A stretch of 41,659 bases of DNA, taken from a virus. Shown here piece by piece: positions 1 through 8,900 of this stretch (position 1 is its first letter; the number at the start of each line of letters is the position of its first letter). The stretch is taken from positions 1 to 41,659 of the IMG/VR virus record IMGVR_UViG_3300020183_000173. One strand, written 5' to 3'. Under the pieces are notes generated by a model, which saw only the letters and a list, made by a program, of their open reading frames with translations, was not told the DNA's origin and did no database searches. The position numbers were made by a program, and so were the translations under genes.

Positions 1-1
1 A

Positions 2-169
2 CTGCGTGAGCTTAGTCTAATTCCTAAAAAGGAGATTGAAATTACTGCTGATGTCACTGGCGAAATCAAATTTGAAAGTATTGACACAATCGTGCAAAAT
101 CAAATCAATGCTATCAGCAGCGAACACTATGATCCAAAGCTGCTGTTGGAAATCTATAGGAACTGTTGA
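2..169 (+). CDS. 47: Recombination endonuclease subunit gp47-like (SbcD/Mre11), C-terminal end only
   Basis: Only the last 55 codons are present; the gene starts before the window. The frame is open from base 2 to a TGA at 167-169, and this stop shares its last base with the ATG of the next gene (TGATG). Such coupling is typical of the gp47-gp46 pair of T4-like phages, where gp47 is the Mre11/SbcD-type nuclease partner of the gp46 ATPase in recombination-dependent replication and host DNA breakdown. The visible tail (starting LRELSLIPKKEI) is beyond the catalytic phosphoesterase motifs, so the assignment rests on position and coupling rather than on active-site residues. Confidence 0.7.
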   Translation: MRELSLIPKKEIEITADVTGEIKFESIDTIVQNQINAISSEHYDPKLLLEIYRNC

Positions 170-1941
170 TGAGTTTTGTCGTAAAAGATCTCACAGTAAA
201 GAACTTCATGAGCGTGGGCAATGCCACACAGGCCATCAAGTTCAATCGCAAGGACCTTACCCTGGTGCTAGGACAAAATCTAGATCTAGGCGGAGACGAC
301 ACAGGTGCTAGAAACGGCACTGGCAAAACAACCATTATCAATGCCTTGAGTTATGCGTTGTATGGTGAAGCACTCACTCGCATTCGCAAGGAAAACCTAA
401 TCAACAAAACCAATAGCAAGGCCATGATGGTTACCATTGAGTTTGAAAAAGATGGGCAGAGATACAAGATCGAGCGCGGTCGAAAACCAAACACACTGAA
501 ATTTTTTGTTGGTGATCAAGAACAAGAGCAAAAAGACGAAGCTCAAGGTGACAGCAGAGAAACACAGGCAGCCATAGAAAGCCTGTTGGGCATGAGCCAC
601 GACATGTTCAAGCACATTGTTGCTCTCAACACATACACAGAACCATTCCTTAGTCTCAAGGCAGCAGAACAGCGTGTGATGATTGAGCAACTGCTGGGTG
701 TTACTCAGCTTTCAGAAAAAGCCGAAGCTCTCAAAGAACAGATGAAGGCCACAAAGGATGGTATCACCAAAGAAGAATTCCGTATAAAGGCTGTGCAGGA
801 TGCCAACAAGCGCATGGAAGATCAGATCGCAAATCTACAGCGCAGGCAACGACTGTGGCAGGATAAAAAAGCCGAGGACCTGGACAAGTTCACAGCAGCT
901 TATGATGAACTGTGCAAGATTGACATTGAAGCAGAACTGTTGGCACATCAACAGTTGACAGAACACATAACCAAACAAAACAAAATCAAAGAGCTAGAAA
1001 AATACATTGTGCAGAATCAGCGTGACGAACAGCGCGAAACAAAAACCATTGAAAAAATTAAAACTGAAATCCTCAGCTTAAAAGAACATCGGTGTCATGC
1101 TTGTGGACAAGAATTGCATGACAACAATCATGAATTATTGTTATCTGCTAAAGAAAAAGAATTGCAGGATGCTGCATTGAATGCATTGGCTGCAAATACA
1201 CAATACATAGAAAACACCCAGGCCTTGGCTGATCTAGGCAAACTGGACACTGTGCCAGCAACTTTCTATGAACGCGAATCTGATGCATTTGAACATCGCG
1301 CCAGCTTGGGAACTATCTTGAGTCAGATCACTGCCAAGCAGGACGAAGCAGATCCATATGTGGATCAAATAGCAGAAATGAGTGCCAAAGCAGTGGAAGA
1401 AATTAACTATGACGAAATGAATCATTTGAACACACTGCTAGAACATCAGGATTTCTTGCACAAACTGTTGACCAGCAAAGATTCATTTGTGCGCAAACGC
1501 ATCATTGATCAGAATCTTTCTTATCTAAATCAGCGTTTGAGCTACTACTTAGACAAAATTGGTCTGCCGCACACGGTGATATTCCAAAATGATCTTACTG
1601 TAAACATCACAGAACTAGGACGCGAACTAGACTTTGACAATCTCAGCCGAGGCGAACGCAATCGATTGATACTTAGCCTCAGTTGGGCGTTCCGTGATGT
1701 TTATGAAAGTTTGTATCAACCACTGAATCTACTGTTCATTGATGAAGTGGTGGACTCTGGCATGGATGCAAGTGGTGTGGACAGTGCGCTGGGCATACTG
1801 AAAAAAATGTCTCGCGATAGAAACAAGAGCGTGTGGCTGGTAAGTCACAAGGATGAACTGAGCAGTCGTGTGAACAATGTGCTCACTGTGACCAAGGAGA
1901 ACGGATTTACCAGCTATGATACCGACATTGATACCCAATGA
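169..1941 (+). CDS. 46: Recombination endonuclease subunit gp46 (SbcC/Rad50-like ATPase)
   Basis: SMC-type ATPase that works with gp47 to resect DNA ends for recombination-dependent replication. The 590-residue protein has the full Rad50 layout. A Walker A motif (GARNGTGKTT) lies near residue 46. Long charged helical arms (about 180-300 and 320-450) flank a zinc-hook CHAC near residue 309. The ABC signature LSRGER is near 492, Walker B LLFIDEVVD near 521, and an H-loop histidine follows in LVSHKDE. The track frame could begin at a TTG at 166, but the ATG at 169, overlapping the gp47 stop, is the better start. The 3' end overlaps the next gene by 26 bases. Its length is close to T4 gp46 (about 560 residues). 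Confidence 0.95.
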   Translation: MSFVVKDLTVKNFMSVGNATQAIKFNRKDLTLVLGQNLDLGGDDTGARNGTGKTTIINALSYALYGEALTRIRKENLINKTNSKAMMVTIEFEKDGQRYKIERGRKPNTLKFFVGDQEQEQKDEAQGDSRETQAAIESLLGMSHDMFKHIVALNTYTEPFLSLKAAEQRVMIEQLLGVTQLSEKAEALKEQMKATKDGITKEEFRIKAVQDANKRMEDQIANLQRRQRLWQDKKAEDLDKFTAAYDELCKIDIEAELLAHQQLTEHITKQNKIKELEKYIVQNQRDEQRETKTIEKIKTEILSLKEHRCHACGQELHDNNHELLLSAKEKELQDAALNALAANTQYIENTQALADLGKLDTVPATFYERESDAFEHRASLGTILSQITAKQDEADPYVDQIAEMSAKAVEEINYDEMNHLNTLLEHQDFLHKLLTSKDSFVRKRIIDQNLSYLNQRLSYYLDKIGLPHTVIFQNDLTVNITELGRELDFDNLSRGERNRLILSLSWAFRDVYESLYQPLNLLFIDEVVDSGMDASGVDSALGILKKMSRDRNKSVWLVSHKDELSSRVNNVLTVTKENGFTSYDTDIDTQ

Positions 1942-2821
1942 TCACATACGAGTGCTGCATCTAGAATTGACCACGAGATGTCAGGCCAGTTGTCCGCAAT
2001 GTGCTAGAATGGATCCTGCCAGCGGATATCAACAGGATCATGATCTGTCTTTGCAACAGGTGCAAAAATTGTTTTCCATAGAGTTTGTACAACAGTTGGA
2101 CAAGATGTTTGCCTGTGGCAATTTTGGTGATCCAGCAGCCGCACAAGACTGCTTGGCTATTTTTCGTTGGTTTAGAGAAGTCAATCCCAACATAGTTCTA
2201 GGCATGCATACCAATGGTGCTATTCGCGATACAAAGTTTTGGATACACATGGGAGAGCTTTTAAGTGGTGAACTGGACTATTGCGTGTTCAGCATTGATG
2301 GCATGGCCAGCAGCAACGATATCTATCGGCGTGGAGTTATGTGGCATCGTGTGATAATAAACGCCGAGTCCTTTATCAAGCATGGTGGTCGTGCGCACTG
2401 GGACATGCTGGTGTTTGAACACAACCAACATCATGTGGATCACTGTAGAGAACATGCTCGCAAAATGGGCTTTGTGAGATTCCGTACCAAGGTCAGCAGT
2501 AGATTCCAAGAACGACCTATAAAATTTCTAGCACCTCCTGCAGGCTATCAATTCAAACAACACACAGGCCCCATTGAGTGTCATGCTAAAAAAGAACGCA
2601 GCATATATGTTGCTGCCACAGGCGAAATATTGCCTTGCTGTTTTATTGGCAGTGAAATTTTCCGTATGGATTCTACTCTGAAGCATTTGTGTGACCATCC
2701 AGATCAATTGGAACACAGTTGGGTCAAACAACCTCATATGGTATGCACCAAGTTTTGTGCCACAGCAGACGCACAAACAAGATTTGAAAATCAATTTGAT
2801 GAGGATACTGCACTATGCTAG
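1916..2821 (+). CDS. Radical SAM protein with SPASM/twitch-like C-terminus (first of a pair)
   Basis: Probable radical S-adenosylmethionine enzyme of 301 residues. Near the N-terminus the cysteine triad CQASCPQC (C22, C26, C29) matches the CX3CX2C [4Fe-4S] motif. GNFGDP (69-73) occupies the place of the SAM-binding GGEP motif, and FSIDG (about 125-129) fits a later barrel strand. The C-terminal part carries further cysteines (C222, a CC pair at 241-242, C259, C277, C281) around GEILPCC, as in SPASM/twitch domains that bind an auxiliary cluster. The start at 1916 lies inside gp46; AAGGAG ends about 16 bases upstream, a long spacing. The gene overlaps the next, related gene by 7 bases. Substrate unknown; SPASM enzymes often modify peptides, but no precursor peptide is seen. 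Confidence is high for the fold, low for any function. Confidence 0.85.
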   Translation: MIPTLIPNDHIRVLHLELTTRCQASCPQCARMDPASGYQQDHDLSLQQVQKLFSIEFVQQLDKMFACGNFGDPAAAQDCLAIFRWFREVNPNIVLGMHTNGAIRDTKFWIHMGELLSGELDYCVFSIDGMASSNDIYRRGVMWHRVIINAESFIKHGGRAHWDMLVFEHNQHHVDHCREHARKMGFVRFRTKVSSRFQERPIKFLAPPAGYQFKQHTGPIECHAKKERSIYVAATGEILPCCFIGSEIFRMDSTLKHLCDHPDQLEHSWVKQPHMVCTKFCATADAQTRFENQFDEDTALC

Positions 2822-3831
2822 CACTATGGCACTGGCATATAGAAATCAGCAGCAAGTGTACTCTCAGATGTCCGCGATGTGCGCGACAAGAAGTTCCCAA
2901 TGATTTAATCAATACCGAGCTGGATCTAGCGTTTTTTCACAAGAACTTCCCGCCTGCATTCATTGAACAGCATGTGCGCAAGGTTACTTTTTGCGGCGAC
3001 GATGGAGATCCAATATATGCTCATGATCTAGTGCCAGTCATACGCTACTTCAAGAGTTGTGCAGATGTAGAAGTTGTGATTGTTACCAACGGCAGTTATA
3101 GACCGCCAAGCTGGTGGAAAGAACTAGGCTATGCGCTGGATCATGGAGACACGGTGCATTTCAGCATAGATGGTTATGACAATGCCAGCAACAATCAGTA
3201 CAGAGTAAACAGTGATTGGGACAGCATCATGGAAGGCATTGACAGCCTACGAGCCAACAGCGCAGCTAGACTGGTGTGGGCTACCATAGTGTTTGATTTC
3301 AATCAAGACCATCTACACAGGATAGAGCGTCATGCTCGTAGTCGTGGCTGTGATTTTTTACAGCTCACTCGCAGCACTAAATTTGCCAAGGTTTATCCTA
3401 TCTATGGGCCAGAGGACAAATTACAACCTAGAGCAGAATGGATTGCACCTGGCCATAGGTTTGATCGCGAAGTTATACCTTTGGATCGTAAGATTTGGCC
3501 CAAAGCACACAGCGATAATCTTAAATCATGGGATGCTGCACAAGCAGTTTACAAGGACAATCCAATATTGCCCTTGTGCGCTATAGGCAACAAAGGCCTG
3601 TTTATCAACAGCCAAGGACATTTTTTTCCTTGCTGTTGGGTAGCTAATAGATACGAACATAATACAGAATGGATAGAGCGGGGTCGCCAGTTTGACCTAA
3701 CTCAAATCACGCTGTTTGAGGCGTTAAAACACAGTTTTTGGAACACAGAATTTCAAACATTTCGTTGGCAAGAATGCCAAAATAAATGCAATCAAGGAGT
3801 AGTAAATGACAAATATGCTACCGAATGGTAA
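2815..3831 (+). CDS. Radical SAM protein with SPASM/twitch-like C-terminus (second of a pair)
   Basis: A 338-residue relative of the preceding gene. It has CTLRCPRC (C15, C19, C22) as the CX3CX2C cluster motif, FCGDDGDP (59-66) as a GGEP-like SAM-binding element, and FSIDGYD (117-123). At the C-terminus, C255, a CC pair at 273-274 within GHFFPCCW, and CQNKC (321-325) suggest an auxiliary-cluster SPASM/twitch domain. The ATG overlaps the end of the first radical SAM gene by 7 bases, so the two are translationally coupled and may be made in similar amounts. The two proteins differ in the insert between barrel and C-terminus (about 190-250 here), which suggests different substrates or a catalytic/partner division. 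No substrate can be inferred with confidence. Confidence 0.85.
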   Translation: MLALWHWHIEISSKCTLRCPRCARQEVPNDLINTELDLAFFHKNFPPAFIEQHVRKVTFCGDDGDPIYAHDLVPVIRYFKSCADVEVVIVTNGSYRPPSWWKELGYALDHGDTVHFSIDGYDNASNNQYRVNSDWDSIMEGIDSLRANSAARLVWATIVFDFNQDHLHRIERHARSRGCDFLQLTRSTKFAKVYPIYGPEDKLQPRAEWIAPGHRFDREVIPLDRKIWPKAHSDNLKSWDAAQAVYKDNPILPLCAIGNKGLFINSQGHFFPCCWVANRYEHNTEWIERGRQFDLTQITLFEALKHSFWNTEFQTFRWQECQNKCNQGVVNDKYATEW

Positions 3832-3883
3832 CAAAATGTAGAAATTTTATCCCAGTGATCTTGCAAGGTAATTAAGTTAGCAT

Positions 3884-4399
3884 ATGACATCATTACAAAA
3901 AGCCAAAGGAAACGCCTGGGAGCGTAGGGTAGCAGACCACCTTACTGTAACCTACGGAGAACGCTTTATTCGCGTTCCGCACTCTGGCGCTTATATTGGT
4001 GGTGCAAATGCCAATCGCAAAGAGATCTTGCACGAAGGACAGATCAGGAGCTTTAAGGGGGATATTATCCCCGGTCAAAGTTTTCCAAAGTTCAACGCTG
4101 AGTGCAAAAGTTATAAAGACTTTCCATTTCATCAACTCTTTCAAGGCTCATGTAAGCAACTAGACGAATGGATTGAACAGTGTATGGATGTCGCTGACCA
4201 GGGTGACTTCAATATCATATTCATGAAATTCAACCGCAAAGGCATGTTTGTAGCAGTACAGGCACAGCCCAACACAACTTCCCTTACTTTTACAAGACAC
4301 TTTAATTATGGCTCCCAGAAACATGGACACTGGTTCATCATGGATTACGACACATTTTGGGAATTGAACGCAGACGCTGTGAAACAGCTTTGCAAATAA
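3884..4399 (+). CDS. PD-(D/E)XK nuclease, Holliday-junction-resolvase-like
   Basis: A 171-residue protein with the active-site pattern of the PD-(D/E)XK superfamily. An N-terminal helix KGNAWERRVADHL carries a conserved glutamate. It is followed by RVPHSGA, KGDI (D60) and the E-X-K motif in NAECKSY (E73, K75), then a helix starting FHQLF. This arrangement is seen in RecU/Hjc-type resolvases and VRR-NUC-like enzymes. It lies 52 bases after the radical SAM pair in the same direction as gp46/gp47, consistent with processing of recombination intermediates; it could stand in for the unrelated T4 endonuclease VII, but that is inference. The start has only a weak upstream AAGG. A role as a simple DNA-end nuclease is the main alternative. 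Confidence 0.7.
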   Translation: MTSLQKAKGNAWERRVADHLTVTYGERFIRVPHSGAYIGGANANRKEILHEGQIRSFKGDIIPGQSFPKFNAECKSYKDFPFHQLFQGSCKQLDEWIEQCMDVADQGDFNIIFMKFNRKGMFVAVQAQPNTTSLTFTRHFNYGSQKHGHWFIMDYDTFWELNADAVKQLCK

Positions 4400-4780
4400 C
4401 GGTAACAAGCTAGCGCAGGCCAATTTCTTGCGCCCGGAAACCTGGATCTAGGATCGCAGGGAGGGTAAGTCTCTTGCCGTAAAGAGCACTCAACTACTAC
4501 CCGCAAGGATGAAGATCGCAAGTGCCGCGATTTAGTTGTTTGAATAGGATAAAGGCCTAAAAGACGCAGTAGCGATACTGCACGGTTTGTAAACATGTTA
4601 GCGTATGAGTGCAAACCCGCCGTTGTAAAGACGGAGCTCGAGGTACCGGACAACCGCCTCTGTAATGCTCTAACGCTAAGTGACTGTGCCACTCGGATGA
4701 AGCTACAGCTCTTAAATTTGCCCTGTGCGGGCAAAGTGTGACCGATTGATCTGGATGAAACTTAAATCGCTTCAGCGATT
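4400..4780 (+). ncRNA. Candidate structured non-coding RNA (no known family recognised)
   Basis: The 435-base gap between the nuclease gene and the minus-strand gene holds at least nine short-range helices: 4413-4419/4427-4433 (loop CCAATTT); 4463-4470 with 4493-4502 enclosing 4471-4475/4482-4486; 4513-4519/4527-4533; 4566-4571/4576-4581 closed by a GCGA tetraloop; 4584-4590/4611-4617; 4620-4623/4631-4634; 4640-4643 plus 4647-4649 with 4654-4660; 4717-4723/4729-4735; and 4765-4770/4775-4780. Loop bases 4598-4604 (TTAGCGT) also complement 4673-4679 (ACGCTAA), allowing a pseudoknot. I do not find tRNA T-loop, tmRNA, RNase P, SRP, 6S, group I or group II core motifs. Strand, ends and promoter are not established; the GNRA-type loop favours the plus strand. 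Confidence 0.5.
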
Positions 4781-4835
4781 AAAAAACAATCCATCACTGA
4801 GCGATAGCGAAAGTGATAGATCTCGCTAGAGATCT
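4781..4835 (-). terminator. Probable intrinsic terminator for the gp26 operon, double hairpin
   Basis: Read on the minus strand, a perfect 7-bp hairpin (4818-4824/4829-4835, loop GCTA or TAGC) overlaps the stop codon of the small gene. A second 6-bp stem follows immediately (4793-4798/4812-4817), and then six T residues at 4786-4781. This is where transcription from the divergent promoter near 5955 should end. The T run is about six bases from the second stem, so efficiency is uncertain. Confidence 0.55.
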
Positions 4836-5053
4836 TAGAAGAATGGTAGTCCTGACTTCTTGGTTGCTTCTATGTTTTCTTTGATAATTTCATTGATGAT
4901 TCGTCGTTCTTCAGGATTTAGTTGCAGAGCTTGTTCATAGTTAATACCTCCACGCATCCACCAGGTAATTCTAATGCTTTCTTCGCGTATGGCTCTTGAC
5001 TCTGTTTCCATGCTGCTCAGTAACAGCTCAATTTCCTCATTAGTGAGTGTCAA
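4835..5053 (-). CDS. Small conserved phage protein downstream of gp26 (possible tail/baseplate assembly factor)
   Basis: A 72-residue, helical, charged protein. Its start overlaps the end of the gp26-like gene by 4 bases (ATGA type), so it is translationally coupled to it. The segment WWMRGGINYEQAL, followed by NPEERRIINEIIKEN and a C-terminal KKSGLPFF, looks like a small protein that accompanies gp26 in aquatic T4-like phages, by recollection rather than a search. A link to the baseplate-hub assembly factor gp51 is possible, but T4 gp51 is much longer and I see no specific motif. It may alternatively be a chaperone-like partner of gp26. Confidence 0.6.
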   Translation of the reverse strand: MTLTNEEIELLLSSMETESRAIREESIRITWWMRGGINYEQALQLNPEERRIINEIIKENIEATKKSGLPFF

Positions 5054-5925
5054 GAGCCTAGCCCGAAAAAACCCGCATAATCAAACATCACATTTATAGT
5101 GAGTTCTCCTTGGCAGCTTTGACATGCTACCTTGCTGGGTTTTAGATTTGCAACATCAGTAGCTGATGCCAATGCATTTTGTATTTTGGTAAATGTTTTT
5201 GCGTCAATCTTGTCGTAGAATTCTCTAAGAAACGCAGGATCTGATATGCGCTCGCCAGTTTCTACCAGTTCTATGTACTCCGTGGAATTGGCCATTACTT
5301 CAGATCCTAGTCCTGTGATTTTGTCCAATTGTATGGTCACTGCTGCTCGTTGATCATCTTCATCGGGCAGTGCATCAATGGCTTGAGCACTTTTTTGTAG
5401 TTCGTACCCAACTCTACCCATACGATTGGCCTGTGTGTAGTTTTGTGGTTGAAACTTCACGTTCATGACATCAAATTGCTCAACATTGTCAAAGTCAGGG
5501 CAGCGCAAACTGTCCATGGTCTCACGAAGATCCATGGCATAGGTGTGTTCGGCACCACAGTGCGGGCAAATTTGATCAAAATCCATGCTGTGTCCGTAGC
5601 TGGCAATGCGCAATGCAATCAAGCAAGCATCCACATCCACAGTGGGCATGAGCCAGGCATTTTTGATGTTGGGCACACAGCTTTGTAAGACATCAACTAC
5701 ACCTTGTCCGTTGATCAACGCATCTGGAGTGCGCAGTGTGATTTCGTCCTTGTTGGTCAGCGGATACACAGGCAGCTCACCATTTTCTGGCATGTCCAGC
5801 GCACCTTCTGGATAGTATTTGCCTTTACTGGGTAATTCTATGTAAATTGCGGGTGTTCTAAACAGGCGTGACAGCGGATTAAATTTGACTGCAGGGGCTA
5901 GAGTAGCATGTGGTTCTGTGCTCAT
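5050..5925 (-). CDS. 26: Baseplate hub subunit gp26-like (T4_baseplate family)
   Basis: A 291-residue protein beginning with a Ser/Thr/Pro-rich region and then IYIELPSKGKYYPEG, the characteristic opening of the T4 gp26 family. The central part has a Cys-X2-Cys (CPHCGAEH, about residue 138) and the C-terminal part another (CQSCQGEL, about 270), so a four-cysteine zinc site is likely. T4 gp26 is about 208 residues, so this version is longer. It should act in the central hub of the baseplate. The start ATG has TAGGAAC upstream on the minus strand and lies 30 bases after a GATAAATA late promoter. It is expressed with the small downstream gene. Confidence 0.85.
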   Translation of the reverse strand: MSTEPHATLAPAVKFNPLSRLFRTPAIYIELPSKGKYYPEGALDMPENGELPVYPLTNKDEITLRTPDALINGQGVVDVLQSCVPNIKNAWLMPTVDVDACLIALRIASYGHSMDFDQICPHCGAEHTYAMDLRETMDSLRCPDFDNVEQFDVMNVKFQPQNYTQANRMGRVGYELQKSAQAIDALPDEDDQRAAVTIQLDKITGLGSEVMANSTEYIELVETGERISDPAFLREFYDKIDAKTFTKIQNALASATDVANLKPSKVACQSCQGELTINVMFDYAGFFGLGS

Positions 5926-5935
5926 ATTTTGTTCC

Positions 5936-5943
5936 TATAAATA
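5936..5943 (+). promoter_or_regulatory. T4-type late promoter TATAAATA
   Basis: Exact match to the T4 late-promoter element recognised by gp55-loaded RNA polymerase. It lies about 46 bases upstream of the ATG at 5989 and drives the large tail-type gene. Confidence 0.75.
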
Positions 5944-5954
5944 GTTGATACAGA

Positions 5955-5962
5955 TATTTATC
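5955..5962 (-). promoter_or_regulatory. T4-type late promoter GATAAATA (minus strand)
   Basis: One base from the consensus, read on the minus strand 30 bases upstream of the gp26 start. It points at the oppositely directed late promoter 12 bases away. Confidence 0.6.
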
Positions 5963-5988
5963 GGTAAAAAACCTGAGATTTAGAGAAT

Positions 5989-8900
5989 ATGGCATACGAT
6001 CGCAATACTGAACTGCTTGAACGATTAGTATCATCGATGGAGGGCGGCCGTTATGGTGGCGGGGGTCGCAGCGGCCAACAACCAACCAATGATGAAATAA
6101 ACACACTGTTACAGCGCAGTAAAGAAGCTGCCAAAGAGTTCAATTCTCTAAAAAATGGCATACGATTTACTACCAAACAGCAGCTGGCGTTTAGAGATGC
6201 ATCCAGTGATGCAGCTGGCAAACTAAGTGAAGTCAATCATGTGCTGGCACAGTACCGCAACGGTCTAATCCCACTCAGCAAAGAACAAAAGAAAGCTCTA
6301 GAAGCCGAACGGGCTAGACTTGCCAAACTAGACGAAGGTACCGCAGCCAACGAAAAATTCAAGAGTGGTGTAATTGCACTAAGACAAAATCTAGAGCAGT
6401 TTGGCACACAAATGATCCAGGGCAATGCCCAGGTCGTTCAAGCTATTCAAAGTGGTGCCAGTGGCTTTACCATAGCTGCACAGAGCATGATTGCTTCTAT
6501 CCAGCTGCAAAATACCGCAGTTCAGACCATGACAGGACTTGCCACCCAGGCCGGTGGCGCTTTGATGAACTTTGGTGGCATAATAGGCAAGGTAGCAGGT
6601 GCTGGTATAATTCTGGGTGCCCAGTACATGGGTCTGCAGAGTGCTCTCAAGGCACAGGCCAAGCAGCTACAGATTCAAACTCTCATGGCCGGTGGCGAAC
6701 AGATTCTCAAAGCCTACCAAGACATGACCGCTGCTGGTGCCAGCTATGTTGGCGGATTACAGCAGGTTCAAAACGCCCTGAAAGGCAGTGACTACACCTT
6801 GCAAGATTTCAGTGCCATGGTCAAAGCCAACTCAGAAACTCTTGCCAAAGCCAACATGAGTGTGGGAGATGCTGCTCTCATGTTTGGTCGTGTGGGTGCT
6901 ATCTTTGATCGAGATGGCAAGAAAATGCGCAAAGAGCTGCTAGCACTGGGCTTCTCATACACCGAGCAAGGTGCGCTCATGGCCGATGTCATGGCAAACA
7001 TGCGCCGTCAAGATCCAACTGCACAAATGACTGCCAATGATGTGGCTCAACGCACAAGAGAGTATGCGGTACATTTGGCTACCATATCAGACCTCACAGG
7101 CAAAAACGCACGGCAACTCATGGAAGAAGGACGCAAGAAAACTGCACAGTTGGCTTTCCAAAACTTCCTAGAAACATTTACTGATCCTAAGATCAGGGCA
7201 CAAGTAGAAGAAGCAGTAGCTGGTATTGCTGATCCGATCTTGAGACAGAATGTCATGGAACGACTGACCTTTGGTGGTGTGCTAAACAAGACTGGTGCTG
7301 TCATAGAGGCAGTCAATCCTGCATTTGAAACATTAAGTGCTGAGTTGGCCGCGGCAGCCCACGCTGGCAAAGGCGCAGGAGATTTTTTCAAGATTCAGGA
7401 AAAGCACAGCGCAGCAGTAAACAAAGGATTCCTTAGTCAGAGAGAATTTAACTTGGCTGCGGCTGCACCAGGCAGCAAAATTGAAGCCCTAGGCCATGCG
7501 GCAGCAGAGTCAAGAACTTACATCAATCAAATGAGCACTGCGGCTAAAACTTTTGCTGAGAAACTTGCCATTGGCACAGGAACAACTCCTACCACAGGTT
7601 TGGCTACACAATTGATTGACATGACTGTGATTGGAAAACAATTAGAAAAAGCCTTGCAGGACGGAGTTATTGCCAGGCTGCACATACTCACGGGACATCT
7701 AGGCGATTACAATGCCAAAATCCAGTCCATTCTAGATGCACAAGTGCCCAGTGTGAAAAAGATCATGGAAACGCAATTAAACATGATGAAGGACTTTGCT
7801 AGACAATATTGGCAGGAAATCAAAAAGTACGCTGAAGACTATTGGAACAGCCTAGGAACATGGACCAAGGCCGCAATCATTGGCGGTGGCGTAATTGTGG
7901 GCCTTATTGGAACTTTCTACATGCTAGGCAAAGCCGCTGCTTTTGCCAAAACGGCTATGGATGGCTTTAGATTTCTCACCGGCAGAGGATTGCCAGGCAC
8001 TGGTGGCACAGTTGAAAGTGGAAGATCGCGAATCCCAGGGGGCGGGAGACAGCCCCCTGGCCGCAGTGGACCCGGTGGATCGGTACCAACACCAGGCGGG
8101 CAGGGCGGTGGGTTTGGTCCTCCAGGAAGATTTGAAAGTTTTCTTTTTAATGTGTTTAGAGCATTGGGCACAGGAGCTGGTGCTCTGATCCAGGGACTCA
8201 TGAGAGGCCTAGCCTTTGGCATTGGTGCATTTGCCAATCCAAAAATTCTACTAGGCGCTGCCATCATGTCCGGTGCTATTGCAGTGCTGGGAGCAGGCAT
8301 AGGGGCCGCTTCATGGATTATGGGCAAAGCACTTCCTACACTGGCAGAAGGTCTTGAAAAATTTCAGCGACTGGACGGCGACAGACTGGTCAAAGCCGGC
8401 AAAGGTGCAGCAGCGGTGGCTGCGGGAGTGGCAGCATTTACTCTACTAGGCACTGCATCAGTGATATCAAATCTATTCAACAGCATTGTAGGTGGGCTTG
8501 GTTCCTTGTTTGGTGTTAAATCGCCATTGGAAAAAATGATGGATTTTGCCAAGGTAGGTCCGGACCTTGAAAAAGGTGGCAAAGGTATGGCATCCTTTAT
8601 GAACTCAATGAAAAGTCTTGAAAACCTTAATGACAAAAAAATATTGGCAGTTGCTGAGTCGTTGGAAAAAATTAAGGGGGCTCTGACCAAAGGATTCTTT
8701 GACTTCTTAAGGTCTGATGTTGATGTCAAAAAATTAGGAGAACTAACAAAAGCGTTACAAGGTATGCAAGGCGGTCTTTCTCCAACAATTACTGCAGATG
8801 CTAAAGTTAGCAAAGGACTTGGTTTGTGGAATGGGCTAAGGACGATTGATGGTATGCTCCTGGTAGAGCTAGGACCTAAGTCAATTGATGGCTTAATTAA

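Noticed and set aside
4345-4734. A 129-codon minus-strand open frame across the structured gap
   Set aside because: It overlaps the end of the nuclease gene, has no ribosome-binding site, and its Ser/Arg/Leu-rich product looks like a translation of structured RNA rather than a protein.
4595-4741. A 48-codon plus-strand frame (starting MLAYECKPAVVKTE) inside the candidate RNA
   Set aside because: No ribosome-binding site, and it runs through several hairpins that better explain the sequence. It is the main coding alternative for the region and should be kept in mind if codon-like substitution is found in relatives.
4400-4834. tRNA, tmRNA, RNase P, group I or group II intron, hammerhead ribozyme
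   Set aside because: I looked for the T-loop, the RNase P GAGGAAAGTC element, intron core motifs and the CTGATGA-GAAA core; none was found. GATGAAAC-like strings alone are not enough.
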